In this document: positions 54,711 to 63,867 of the stretch, one piece after another
Layout: each line of letters starts with the position of its first letter
Position numbering within the stretch: position 1 is the first letter of the stretch
NCBI RefSeq assembly: GCF_003115855.1
Contig: NZ_KZ819074.1
Coordinates: 1 to 64,000 of the forward strand
Reading direction: 5' to 3'
DNA length: 64,000 nucleotides
Origin: Brenneria corticis
GTDB taxonomy: Bacteria > Pseudomonadota > Gammaproteobacteria > Enterobacterales > Enterobacteriaceae
Position numbers and translations under genes: made by a program
The notes under the pieces: model-generated
What the model saw: only the letters and a program-made list of their open reading frames with translations
Databases searched by the model: none
What the model was told of the DNA's origin: nothing

Positions 54711-55192
54711 GGTTCGTTCTGGATCAGAATCACGCGTTCAAAACGCATCGGGTCGTCGCCCAGCCAGGCGATAAACCCCGTCAGACCGGGACGATCAAAC
54801 GCCAGCCGATAGATCACCATATCCCCCCGCTCCCCGGCATCGCACACCGGCTGATAGTGTTCGTCGTTCAGGTCGCCGAATCGGTTATCGCCGCCCGGCG
54901 TGTAAATTTTGGCATCGGCATACATTTCGCTTTCACTGCCGATCCAGGTCGACAGCGTGCTTCTCATCACCCCCCGCACCGCCTGCCGGCAATCGCCGTC
55001 AATACCGATGCGCCCCATCCGCGCCACCCGGTTGGCGGCGATATCCAGATGGGCGTCGGCCAGCATGATGAACGCCACTTCAACGGCAATAAACACCACC
55101 GCGAACAGCAGCGGCGCGACCAGCGCATATTCCAGCGCGCTGACGCCGCGCTGGTCGCGCCGCCACAGAGCCAGCCGGGTTAGCCTCCGCAC
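54707..55192 (-). CDS. tadE: TadE-like pseudopilin
   Basis: A 161-residue pseudopilin with the clearest processing site of the set: RG-VSALEYALVAPLL (cut after Gly16, Glu at +5 and Tyr at +6, as in Flp). The start is a GTG four bases after the tadD stop. It is a minor component that primes or supports the Flp pilus. Confidence 0.83.
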   Translation of the reverse strand: MRRLTRLALWRRDQRGVSALEYALVAPLLFAVVFIAVEVAFIMLADAHLDIAANRVARMGRIGIDGDCRQAVRGVMRSTLSTWIGSESEMYADAKIYTPGGDNRFGDLNDEHYQPVCDAGERGDMVIYRLAFDRPGLTGFIAWLGDDPMRFERVILIQNEP

Positions 55193-55196
55193 CGCA

Positions 55197-55973
55197 TCAC
55201 CTCATGCTCTGACGCAGGTAGCGATAGAACGCCAGATTATCCTCTACCGCGCCCCGCGACTGGCTGCTCAGCAGAATTTCTTCGGCGGCATCCTCCCGCC
55301 CCAGCACGCCGTAAGCCAACGCCAGATTATCCCGCTCCTGCGGCAGCCTGCCGGACACCCCCGTCGTTCCCAGCAGAACATTTACCGCCTCGCGCGGTTT
55401 TCCGTTCAACGCCAGCGATAATCCCAGATTGGCGCGCATGGTCGTATCATCAGGATATAGCCGCAACCCGCGCCGATAGGTGCTCTGCGCCTGGTGGTGA
55501 TCGCCCGCCAGATCGTAACTCACCCCCAGCCCGGACAGCGCCAGCGGATGGTTCGGGAAGCGGCTGAGAATAGACTGGAAACCCGCGGTCGCCTCCGGCA
55601 GGCGGCGCTGGCGTATCAGAATTCTGGCCTGTCCCAAGCTGGCATCGATATTGTCCGGCTCAATCTTTTGCGCCACGGCATACGCCTTATTGGCGGCGTC
55701 CAGCTCGCCGGATAAGAAATGGGTGTTCGCCAGCCCCAGCCAGGCGGCGGCGCTGGCGGGCCGCGTTTCCGTCAGCCGGCGATAGATTGACGAGGCGACG
55801 TTAAGATCCCCGCTCTGCAGCGCGCTGGCGGCGATGCGCAAATCGCTCTCCTCCCTCGCCGACGCTCCCTGAACGCTTTTCTCCTGATGCGCCGGCGCCG
55901 GACGCAGCAGCGCGCAGCCGGCAAGCGAAATCACCATACAAAGCAGCAAACCCGGTCGATATTTATAATCCAT
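55197..55973 (-). CDS. tadD: TadD-like TPR lipoprotein (pilotin)
   Basis: A 258-residue lipoprotein with the lipobox SLAGC (Cys20) and about five tetratricopeptide repeats (AAWLGLANTHFLSGELDAANKAY, for example, opening near residue 76). TadD helps the RcpA secretin reach the outer membrane. I chose the ATG at 55973, with AGGTGAGG upstream; a GTG nine bases earlier is possible. Confidence 0.85.
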   Translation of the reverse strand: MDYKYRPGLLLCMVISLAGCALLRPAPAHQEKSVQGASAREESDLRIAASALQSGDLNVASSIYRRLTETRPASAAAWLGLANTHFLSGELDAANKAYAVAQKIEPDNIDASLGQARILIRQRRLPEATAGFQSILSRFPNHPLALSGLGVSYDLAGDHHQAQSTYRRGLRLYPDDTTMRANLGLSLALNGKPREAVNVLLGTTGVSGRLPQERDNLALAYGVLGREDAAEEILLSSQSRGAVEDNLAFYRYLRQSMR

Positions 55974-55991
55974 CACCCTCACCTGTTTTCA

Positions 55992-56930
55992 TTACTGCTG
56001 TGAAGCAAAAAAAGACATCAGCCCCAGTACCGCCGGCCCCGCCGCCACGATTAATACCGTGGGCAGAATAAACAGCATCATCGGCAGCGTGATTTTTACC
56101 GCCAGCTTGGCGGCGGACTCTTCCAGCCGCATCATGCGGGCGGTGCGTTCGGAGCGGGCCAGAATACGCAAAGCCTGGGTAATCGCCGTGCCATACTGAC
56201 GGGATTGCAGCAGCGTATTCACCAGCGTGCTGACGGAATCCAGCCCGGTACGCTGGGCCAGCCGCTTGAGTACCGTCTCGCTATCATTACTGATTTGCAG
56301 TTCGCCGGAGGTGAGGCGCAGCTCATCCGCCAACGCCGGGCAGACCGCCTCAATCTCTTCGGCGACCCGCTGAACGGCGCTGTTTAAACCCAGCCCGGCG
56401 TTGGTGCAGATCACCAGCAGGTCAAGCGCATCCGGCAAGCTTTGCTGGATCGCCCGCTGACGGCGCGCCACCAGCCGGTCAAGCAGCAAACGGGGAAACA
56501 GGGTTCCCAGATAGAGCGCCAGCAGGCAGAGTCCCATACCGTATAGCCGGTTGCCCTCCAGATACGGCCAGACGAAGATCGCCACCAGCGCGGACAGGGA
56601 AATCATCGACAGCAGCGATAACGCCGCGACGACAATCAGCGCCTGGGAACTGCGGAACCCGGCCGATACCAGCTTTTGCGCAATTTCCGTACGCTGGGCC
56701 GCGCTAAATAACGGAGCAAAGCGGCCGATATGCTGTAACAGCCGCACCAGGCGCTGAGGCAGCGCATAACGCCGCCAGGGACGCGCCGGATCCTGTTGCT
56801 GGTTACGCTTGCGCAAGACTTCGGCCCGCAATCGTTCGCCCAGCCTGGCGCGGCGTCCGATACGAGCATAGAGATACAGGCTTACGCCGCTTACCGCGCA
56901 CAGCAGGTAAATGAGATGAAGCAGATCCAC
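55992..56930 (-). CDS. tadC: TadC inner-membrane pilus assembly protein
   Basis: A 312-residue protein with a type II secretion F domain (about 150-300) and membrane segments at both ends. LPDALDLLVICTNAGLGLNSA is the family block (opening near residue 165). It pairs with TadB to form the inner-membrane platform of the Flp pilus machine. The start is a GTG right after the tadB stop, with GAGG upstream. Confidence 0.88.
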   Translation of the reverse strand: MDLLHLIYLLCAVSGVSLYLYARIGRRARLGERLRAEVLRKRNQQQDPARPWRRYALPQRLVRLLQHIGRFAPLFSAAQRTEIAQKLVSAGFRSSQALIVVAALSLLSMISLSALVAIFVWPYLEGNRLYGMGLCLLALYLGTLFPRLLLDRLVARRQRAIQQSLPDALDLLVICTNAGLGLNSAVQRVAEEIEAVCPALADELRLTSGELQISNDSETVLKRLAQRTGLDSVSTLVNTLLQSRQYGTAITQALRILARSERTARMMRLEESAAKLAVKITLPMMLFILPTVLIVAAGPAVLGLMSFFASQQ

Positions 56931-57914
56931 TCAAACCTCCATTCTGGCAATTTTGCGAATCGACGCCACGCCCAGCGCCAGCATGACGCCGGCGATCCAT
57001 AGCAGCATTTGCCCGCCAGGCGTATCGAACAGGACGCCGATGTACCCCGGATTAAGCACAAACAGCGCGCCGCTGATAAAGAACGGCAGCAGCGCCAGGA
57101 TCATGCCGGATAAACGACCTTCCGCGGTCATCGCTTTGGTTTTCAGGCGCAGATCGCGTCGGGCGCGAATAATCGCCGAGAGGTTATCCAGCGCTTCCAC
57201 CAGCGAACCGCCGGTATCGCGCTGCAAGGCCAGACAAACGGCAAAAAAGGCGAAATCCGGCAATTCGATGCGCAATACCGCTTCATCCACCACATCCTGA
57301 ATATCATTGCCCAACAGCAGCCCATCCCCCATTTTCAGGAATTCGGGGCCGAGCGGCGCGGCGATATGGTTGCCGACATTGCGAATGGACTGGCCGACCG
57401 GGATCCCGGCCTGGCTGGCGCGGGTGATCATATCCATCGCTTCCGGCAATTGATTGAGAAACTGAATCTGGAACCGCTCGACCTGTTTTTGGTAAATAAA
57501 GAAGAGAGTCGCGAGCGGGGCGACCAGCAGCGCCAGCGGAATGCTCCACCCGTTGGCCGGTATCAGGCCGAGCGCCAGCAGTACGCCGTCAAGCAGCGCG
57601 ATCGCCGCCGCGCAGAGGAACAGCGTTCGTCTTCCCCGCGGCCCGCCCACGGTATCCAGGCGGTTAAGATAGTACCCCAGCGTTCCCATCGCCTGACGTC
57701 GCCGACGGCGGCGCGCTTCCGCCTGAGCGCGCTCCAGTTCCAGCAATATTTTCTGCCGTGAAACGCTGACCGACACGCCGATAACCGCTTTCAGCCGCTG
57801 GCGGATGCGCACGCCGGCCCGCTGGCGCAGCGCCGTGCTCAAGACGAGCACGGCCAGCCCGGCCAATATGCTGGCGGCAAAGGCCGCTATCATCACCACG
57901 TCGGCCTGGCTCAT
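56931..57914 (-). CDS. tadB: TadB inner-membrane pilus assembly protein
   Basis: A 327-residue T2SF-domain platform protein, paralogous to TadC. LPEAMDMITRASQAGIPVGQSI is the core block (near residue 160), and RDTGGSLVEALDNLS is typical. Its start overlaps the tadA stop (ATGA). Confidence 0.89.
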   Translation of the reverse strand: MSQADVVMIAAFAASILAGLAVLVLSTALRQRAGVRIRQRLKAVIGVSVSVSRQKILLELERAQAEARRRRRRQAMGTLGYYLNRLDTVGGPRGRRTLFLCAAAIALLDGVLLALGLIPANGWSIPLALLVAPLATLFFIYQKQVERFQIQFLNQLPEAMDMITRASQAGIPVGQSIRNVGNHIAAPLGPEFLKMGDGLLLGNDIQDVVDEAVLRIELPDFAFFAVCLALQRDTGGSLVEALDNLSAIIRARRDLRLKTKAMTAEGRLSGMILALLPFFISGALFVLNPGYIGVLFDTPGGQMLLWIAGVMLALGVASIRKIARMEV

Positions 57915-59344
57915 GGGCGCATCGCCTCCAGCAGCGCGGTTTCCATCCCGTAATAGCGCGCCCGCTCGGCGAAAACCGGCCGCATGCCGCTGCTGTCGAA
58001 GGTTCCTTTCACCTCGTCGTCAAAGGCGCTGGCATCGTAACTGAAGTGAAATAACTCCTGGGTGACGATCACGTCCCCCTCCATTCCCGCCAGTTCGGTA
58101 ATGCTGGTGACGCGCCGGGCGCCGTCGCGCATCCGTTCAACCTGTACAATCAGGTGCACCGCGCTGGAAATCTGGCGGCGGATGGAATACAGCGGCAGAT
58201 TGCCGTTGGCCATCAGCACCATGCTTTCCAGACGGATCAACGCATCGCGCGGGTTGTTGGCGTGCAGCGTGGTCATCGAACCATCATGGCCGGTATTCAT
58301 CGCCTGCAACACATCCAGCGCCTCCACGCCGCGCGTCTCTCCCAGAATGATTCTATCCGGCCGCATGCGCAGCGCGTTGCGCACCAAATCCCCCTGGGTC
58401 ACCTTACCGCCGCCCTCCAGATTGGCCGGGCGCGTCTCCAGCCGCAACACATGGGGCTGCTGCAGCTGTAATTCCGCCGCATCTTCAACGGTAATGATGC
58501 GCTCGGAAACGGAGATAAAGCGCGACAGCGCATTGAGCAGCGTGGTTTTACCCGAGCCCGTACCGCCGGAAATAACGATATTGAGCCGGCTGGCGGCGGC
58601 GATTTCCAACACCCGCGCCATAGCCGGCGACAGGCAGTTTCTCGCCACCAGCCGCTGTAGCGTCAGATCCCGGCGCGAGAATTTACGGATCGAGATCGAT
58701 GCGCCATCTATCGCCAGCGGGGGTAAAATCACGTTGACGCGGCTGCCGTCGGCCAGACGGGCATCCACCATCGGGCTGCTTTCATCCACCCGGCGCCCCA
58801 CCGATGAGGCGATACGCTGGGCGACGTTGACGACGTGCGCATTGTCGCGGAATTTAAACGGCGTCAACTCCAGCTTGCCGAAACGCTCCACATAAATCTG
58901 ATCCGGGCCGTTAACCATAATGTCGGACACCGTGTCATCCTGTAATAAAGGCTCAATCGGCCCGACGCCGAACATGTCATTCAGGATCTCCCGTCCCATC
59001 AGCCTCTGTTCGGTCTGCGTCACCGGCATACTCTCCATCACCACCGTTTCCGCGATAATGGCCTCAACATCAAGCCTGACCTCATCACGGGTACGCTGCA
59101 GCGCGCTGGAGACGTCAATGGTGGCAAACACCGTTTGCCGCACCCGGACATAATATGCGGAGCGCACCACCGTCTCCTCCTGCGGCGGGCCATTCGTCAC
59201 CGCCGCGGCGGGCTCGGAAGAGGCTTCCCTCAATATGGGCGCCTCTTTTTTCTGCCGCGCGCTTTTGCCCTCCGTCACGGAGGTTTCCACCTGCGGCGAC
59301 GGCGGCGCGTCGAATACCACTCCCGGTTTGCGGCCAAAACTCAT
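57911..59344 (-). CDS. tadA: TadA secretion ATPase
   Basis: The 477-residue hexameric ATPase (CpaF/TadA family) that drives pilus extension and retraction. Walker A is ISGGTGSGKTTLLNA, the Asp box is ITVEDAAELQL, and Walker B is RIILGETRGVEALD, with the His box TGHDGSMTTLHANNPRDAL. I chose the ATG at 59344, overlapping the tadZ stop and preceded by AGAGG; the frame is open 11 codons earlier. Confidence 0.94.
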   Translation of the reverse strand: MSFGRKPGVVFDAPPSPQVETSVTEGKSARQKKEAPILREASSEPAAAVTNGPPQEETVVRSAYYVRVRQTVFATIDVSSALQRTRDEVRLDVEAIIAETVVMESMPVTQTEQRLMGREILNDMFGVGPIEPLLQDDTVSDIMVNGPDQIYVERFGKLELTPFKFRDNAHVVNVAQRIASSVGRRVDESSPMVDARLADGSRVNVILPPLAIDGASISIRKFSRRDLTLQRLVARNCLSPAMARVLEIAAASRLNIVISGGTGSGKTTLLNALSRFISVSERIITVEDAAELQLQQPHVLRLETRPANLEGGGKVTQGDLVRNALRMRPDRIILGETRGVEALDVLQAMNTGHDGSMTTLHANNPRDALIRLESMVLMANGNLPLYSIRRQISSAVHLIVQVERMRDGARRVTSITELAGMEGDVIVTQELFHFSYDASAFDDEVKGTFDSSGMRPVFAERARYYGMETALLEAMRP

Positions 59345-60549
59345 GCTAACCTCTGCAACAGTAACGCCCGCCACCATGACACCGGCTGACTGACCTGCCG
59401 TTCACCGGTCAGGATGCTGGCGAGTTGTCTGACGCCGCGGCTAAATTCGCTGCGCTCCGGCAACGCCTCGGCCAGATTTTCCGCCAGCGACAACGTTTGG
59501 GCGTCATAGCCGATCTGCACCGCTATCGCCAGATCGACGGACTTGAGGAAATCATCGATATTGACTTTATTACGGTTTAGCGGCTGCGGCTGGTTGATAA
59601 TGCTATACACGGTTGCCGGATTGGGATGCGCCTCGATATGGCGCACCAGCCTGACCAGCGATCTGGCCGAATAAACCGACTGATCCGCCACCACGCAGGC
59701 CAGACTGGCGAGGGAAAATGCGGCCGAAGCCAGTTCGCCGCCGCGCTGGGGGATATCCAGCACCACATAGTGAAAATGCTGACTTAGCGTCGCCAGTAAC
59801 GCCTCCAGCGCCCCCTCCATCGACGGATAGAGGTCCATATAATCCAGTTCGGCGCCCAGGGCATACAGGCGATTGTCCACCGTAGACAGCGTCCGCTCCA
59901 GATATTGCGGATCCAGGCGGTTCACATTGCCCATAATTTCAATCAGGGCGTTCCCTCCCGCCAGCCCCAGCATGCTGGTGCCGCTGCCGCCATAAAAATC
60001 GAGATCGATATAGACCACGCGGCGATGCGCGCCGCCGACGGAAAGCGCCCTGGCCAGATGCGTCGCCACGCTGGTGGTGCCGACGCCGCCGCGCGTGCCG
60101 ACCACGGCGATAACTTTCCCCAGCCGCCGCTGACGCACGGTATGGTTATCGTCCGCCTCCAGCGTACGGCGCAATAACTCCGCGCCCAGCGGCTTCACCA
60201 GATAGTCCCGCACCCCGCGTTGCAGCAAGTTACGATATAGCCCGACATCATTGCGATCCCCCACCACGTAGACCTGCACCGAGGGTTCACAGGCGTTGGC
60301 CAGCCGCTCCAGCTCGTCCAGCGGTCCGCTGGAACCTGAAATATCCACCATCAGGCGCTGCGGCGAGCGGCCCGTTTTTTTCAGCCAGGCGATCACATCG
60401 TCAACGTTGCCCCGCTCGACCCGGCTATCGGTCACGGTGCTGGCCTTAAAGAAACGCGTCAGTTCCTCTTTGCTGGCCGCATCATGGACGAATGCCGCGA
60501 AGTTTACCGCCCGCTGCTCGCCACGCTCTTTTTCACCCAGTACGCTCAT
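59341..60549 (-). CDS. tadZ: TadZ/CpaE localisation ATPase
   Basis: A 402-residue protein with an N-terminal receiver-like domain (about 20-130, lacking an obvious phosphorylation site) and a MinD/ParA ATPase (about 140-400; Walker A VVGTRGGVGTTSVATHLA). TadZ places the pilus machine at the cell pole. It follows the CpaD-like gene by 14 bases. Confidence 0.9.
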   Translation of the reverse strand: MSVLGEKERGEQRAVNFAAFVHDAASKEELTRFFKASTVTDSRVERGNVDDVIAWLKKTGRSPQRLMVDISGSSGPLDELERLANACEPSVQVYVVGDRNDVGLYRNLLQRGVRDYLVKPLGAELLRRTLEADDNHTVRQRRLGKVIAVVGTRGGVGTTSVATHLARALSVGGAHRRVVYIDLDFYGGSGTSMLGLAGGNALIEIMGNVNRLDPQYLERTLSTVDNRLYALGAELDYMDLYPSMEGALEALLATLSQHFHYVVLDIPQRGGELASAAFSLASLACVVADQSVYSARSLVRLVRHIEAHPNPATVYSIINQPQPLNRNKVNIDDFLKSVDLAIAVQIGYDAQTLSLAENLAEALPERSEFSRGVRQLASILTGERQVSQPVSWWRALLLQRLA

Positions 60550-60563
60550 ATGTCCCTATCCGC

Positions 60564-60974
60564 TTAGTCACCTGACATTGAAGTAGATTCGGTCTCCCGC
60601 AACGGCTCGACCTTATTCTGGCGATAGCGCGTTACCGCCAAGGCCGCCGCATCCGCCTGCATACCGCTATAAACGCGCGGCGTGGATAAATCCTGCGGTC
60701 GCGCCAGGCTGATCGCCAGATTGCTATAGGTCGCGCAGCCGAACGCCACCTGCTGGCGACCGTCATGGCTCCAGTGGTACGCGGGTTGCAGTAAGCGGTC
60801 ACAATCCGGCGCAACCGCGGCCCACGGTTTGCCGCGCAACTGCAATCTTATTGATGAAACATCCGGCATGCCGGCAGGATCCCGCTGCCATGAGGCGCAC
60901 CCCGCCGACAGCCACGCCGCGCCGGCAACGAGCAGTAAAGCGAGACAGCGGCGCAGCTCTGTGTAAACCATCAT
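60564..60974 (-). CDS. CpaD-like pilus lipoprotein
   Basis: A 136-residue lipoprotein with the lipobox LSAGC (Cys26). FGCATYSNLAISLARPQDLSTPR matches the block that defines CpaD (near residue 79), placed where rcpB stands in Aggregatibacter tad loci. I chose the ATG-ATG at 60974 with AGGAG upstream; the frame is open to 61049 from a TTG. It likely supports the secretin in the outer membrane. Confidence 0.75.
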   Translation of the reverse strand: MMVYTELRRCLALLLVAGAAWLSAGCASWQRDPAGMPDVSSIRLQLRGKPWAAVAPDCDRLLQPAYHWSHDGRQQVAFGCATYSNLAISLARPQDLSTPRVYSGMQADAAALAVTRYRQNKVEPLRETESTSMSGD

Positions 60975-61038
60975 CCTCACACTCCTGTTGTTATCTGAAC
61001 CGCCATCCGGGCAGATAAATTGCCATTTCGGCGCCGCG

Positions 61039-62394
61039 CTAATAGACAAAACCGGCCGATCCCGTCAGGCGGGGAACGTCGTTTTGCAGCGGGTCATAGC
61101 CGGTCCTTTTGCTGACGATAAATTCGATATCGGTATTGGCCCGCATGCTGTCGAGCGGCGTAGCCAGTTGACCGGCCGCCGCAGGCCGCACCAGATACGG
61201 CGTGACAATCACCACCAGTTCGCTTTTGTTGTTTTGATAATCTGAAGAAGAAAACAGTTTGCCCAACACCGGCACCGAGCCGAGGCCGGGTACTTTGGAA
61301 AGCACGTCGCGCACATTGTTCTGCAGCAGTCCGCCGATGGCGAAGCTCTGCCCGCTCGCCATCTCCACGGTGGTTTCGACGCGGCGCACGGATACGCCGG
61401 GAATGGACAATCCGTCCATGACGATACTGCTATTGGGATCGATCTCGCTGATTTCAGGGCGCACCTTGATACTGATGCGATCGTCGCCCAATACCGTGGG
61501 GGTAAAGTCGAGCGCCACGCCGAACGGCTTAAACTCCACGCTCATCGAATCCGATTCCTGTTTAATCGGCACCGGGAATTCGCCGCCGGCCAGGAAGCTG
61601 GCGGTCTGGCCGGAAACCGCGGTCAGATTGGGTTCGGCCAGAATGCTGATCAGCCCTTCTTTATCCAGCGCGTCGATCATCGTCTGAATCGAGGTTCCGC
61701 CCTTGTTGTAGCCCCCCAGGAAAGAGTATGCGCCGGACGCGCCCGTCCAGGTTCTTACCCCGTCGGCGGCATTGGTCGAAACAAAATCACGCCCGCTGAC
61801 CAGCCCGGTGACAAAATTGCCCGATTTGGCGATCACCTCCCAGTTCACCCCCAGCTGTTGCGTCACCGCGCGTGAAACTTCCGTGACCCGCACCCGCAGA
61901 TGCACCTGAACCGGGCTGGCGATGGCAAGCTGATTGAGCAACTGATCTTTTTCCCCCAGATAGGGGCGAAGGGTCTGAGCTATCGCCTCGGCCGTTTCGG
62001 CATTGGGAACCGAACCGCTGACCATGATGGAGCCGGGAGCGGAGGTCAGCGTCAGGCGAAGCGCCGGAAAACGCTGGCGCAACGTAGTTTGAACCTCGGA
62101 CAGATTATGCCGCACCACGACCGTACGCCGTAGCAGCGGTTTCCCTGCCGAATCAAGAATATACAGCGACGTGGTGCCGACGCGTTTCCCCAGCACCAGC
62201 ACCGCTCCCGCCGTCGGCGACTGAACGTCGGCGATATCGGGATCGGCGACGAATACCGTCGCCATATCCGCGGCGACGTTCACCAACGTCCCGGCCCCGA
62301 CAGAGAGCGTCAGCGTCTGCCGGGCCTGGGCCGCCGCCGTGAATAGCAAACCGGCGGCAGCCAGCAGCATAAACATAAAAATCCTAGCGAGCAT
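61039..62394 (-). CDS. rcpA: RcpA/CpaC outer-membrane secretin
   Basis: A 451-residue secretin that forms the outer-membrane channel of the Flp pilus. It has a signal peptide (about 25 residues, ending AAAQA-R), an N-terminal BON-like and pilus-secretin region, and the secretin domain from about 230 with SILAEPNLTAVSGQTASFLAGGEFPVP and VPGLGSVPVLGKLFSS. I chose the ATG at 62394; it overlaps the rcpC stop by 11 bases. Confidence 0.92.
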   Translation of the reverse strand: MLARIFMFMLLAAAGLLFTAAAQARQTLTLSVGAGTLVNVAADMATVFVADPDIADVQSPTAGAVLVLGKRVGTTSLYILDSAGKPLLRRTVVVRHNLSEVQTTLRQRFPALRLTLTSAPGSIMVSGSVPNAETAEAIAQTLRPYLGEKDQLLNQLAIASPVQVHLRVRVTEVSRAVTQQLGVNWEVIAKSGNFVTGLVSGRDFVSTNAADGVRTWTGASGAYSFLGGYNKGGTSIQTMIDALDKEGLISILAEPNLTAVSGQTASFLAGGEFPVPIKQESDSMSVEFKPFGVALDFTPTVLGDDRISIKVRPEISEIDPNSSIVMDGLSIPGVSVRRVETTVEMASGQSFAIGGLLQNNVRDVLSKVPGLGSVPVLGKLFSSSDYQNNKSELVVIVTPYLVRPAAAGQLATPLDSMRANTDIEFIVSKRTGYDPLQNDVPRLTGSAGFVY

Positions 62395-63310
62395 GGGTGC
62401 CAAATTCCTGTTCCTGACGTTGACCGCCCCGCATAATAATCACCCGATGTGATTTAAGCGGGTCCGTTTTCCCTGCCGACGGCGTCGACGGGCTGCTTCC
62501 CAATGCTCGGGATACATCGCCTCCCCATATCGGCCGGTTATCTTTCCCAACGGTGTTATCCCATGCCACAACGGAAGCCGTCGTATTTTGCCGTTCCTCA
62601 TGGCCGGCGATATCCCGCTGTTCCACCGCAAAGCTGCGCAACGCCATGGATAAGCTGCCCAGCTGCGCGGCGACGGTCACTGCTTCCGCCGCCCGCGGCG
62701 CGACCTCGATGGTGACCGTTCTGACATTATTGGGTTTGCCGTTTTCTTCCGTTTTACGCAGTAAACTGGAGCCGACGGCGATAATCCGTACCCGCTCGAC
62801 CACCGTTTCACTGACCACCAGACGCGCGTTGCCGCCGTGGTTGTTCTCCGCCTGCCGCATGCGCTGGGTGAGGATGATGTCGACAAAATCCCCCGGCTGA
62901 ATCAGCCCCGCATTGCCGGAAACATCATCGACCGGCACGGAAACCGCGCGCATGCCCGGCTTTAACACCGCGGCCAGAAAACCGGGAGCATCCGGGCGGA
63001 TAACATCGGCGGCCAGAATCAGCGCCCCGGCATCCATCCGTTTGCGCACCAGCGCGCCGTTGAGATTGGCCGCGCTGCTGCCTTCGGTCAGCGCGCCTTT
63101 CGGCACGTCGCCTTCCGGATAGGCTTTCCAGGCCAGATCCCCCTCGCGCAGCAGTAGTCCCGCCGGCAACGCCGCCGCGGTGACGCGCACCTGTACGCGC
63201 CGTTCCGCCGGCGCGCCGCTCTGCTGGCTGCTGACGAACATCAGGCGGGCGATCCCCGCCAGCAGCGCCGCCGCCAGCAGAATCAAAGCCAGTTTCAATA
63301 GCGAAGACAT
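62384..63310 (-). CDS. rcpC: RcpC/CpaB pilus assembly protein
   Basis: A 308-residue CpaB/RcpC protein. One N-terminal membrane segment is followed by a SAF/beta-clip domain (VTAAALPAGLLLREGDLAWK, near residue 45) and VSVPVDDVSGNAGLIQPGDFVDI. It links inner-membrane and secretin parts and has been tied to pilin modification. I chose the ATG at 63310 with GGGAG upstream. Confidence 0.88.
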   Translation of the reverse strand: MSSLLKLALILLAAALLAGIARLMFVSSQQSGAPAERRVQVRVTAAALPAGLLLREGDLAWKAYPEGDVPKGALTEGSSAANLNGALVRKRMDAGALILAADVIRPDAPGFLAAVLKPGMRAVSVPVDDVSGNAGLIQPGDFVDIILTQRMRQAENNHGGNARLVVSETVVERVRIIAVGSSLLRKTEENGKPNNVRTVTIEVAPRAAEAVTVAAQLGSLSMALRSFAVEQRDIAGHEERQNTTASVVAWDNTVGKDNRPIWGGDVSRALGSSPSTPSAGKTDPLKSHRVIIMRGGQRQEQEFGTHAR

Positions 63311-63382
63311 CAACAAATCACTCCCGAATGGATGCGCAGCCGGCGTACCTTTACGGAGATGCCCCGTTGCCGGCGGCGGCCG

Positions 63383-63859
63383 TCAACGCCGGCTGAGAAG
63401 CAGCACGGTAAGCCCTCCGGCCACCAAGGCGACGCCATAGGGCACGCCGCGCCGGGCGGACAGGGCATAAAGCGCAGCGGACGCCGCCTGCGGCGGTTTC
63501 AGCCTCTTGTCCGCCAGCCATCCCGCCACGCCGAGCAGTGCGCCAACCAGACTAATGGCGACCAGGGCCGGCGCCGCGTGAAACGGACCGGCCCAGAGCA
63601 TGACTACCGCGCCTAACTTGACATCGCCGCCGCCAACGCCGCCGCGTATAAACGACAGCAGCAGCAGGACAAAAGCCGTCGCGCCAACCAGACAATGCGC
63701 AGCGAATTGCGCCCAGTTCAATCCCTGACTAAAGGCATAAAAGGGAAATAACAGGGCGTAATACAATACCCACCGATTAGGCAGGCAGCGCCGGGTTAAA
63801 TCGGCGCGCATTAATAGCCAGAACAGTGCCAGCAGCGGCGCAGTAATCATTAACTGCAT
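63383..63859 (-). CDS. tadV: TadV/CpaA prepilin peptidase
   Basis: A 158-residue inner-membrane aspartic protease with six hydrophobic segments that cuts Flp and the TadE/F pseudopilins. The two active Asp residues are Asp20 (MRADLTRRCLPN) and Asp79 (VGGGDVKLG). It is immediately downstream of flp. Confidence 0.92.
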   Translation of the reverse strand: MQLMITAPLLALFWLLMRADLTRRCLPNRWVLYYALLFPFYAFSQGLNWAQFAAHCLVGATAFVLLLLSFIRGGVGGGDVKLGAVVMLWAGPFHAAPALVAISLVGALLGVAGWLADKRLKPPQAASAALYALSARRGVPYGVALVAGGLTVLLLSRR

Positions 63860-63867
63860 AAAAAATA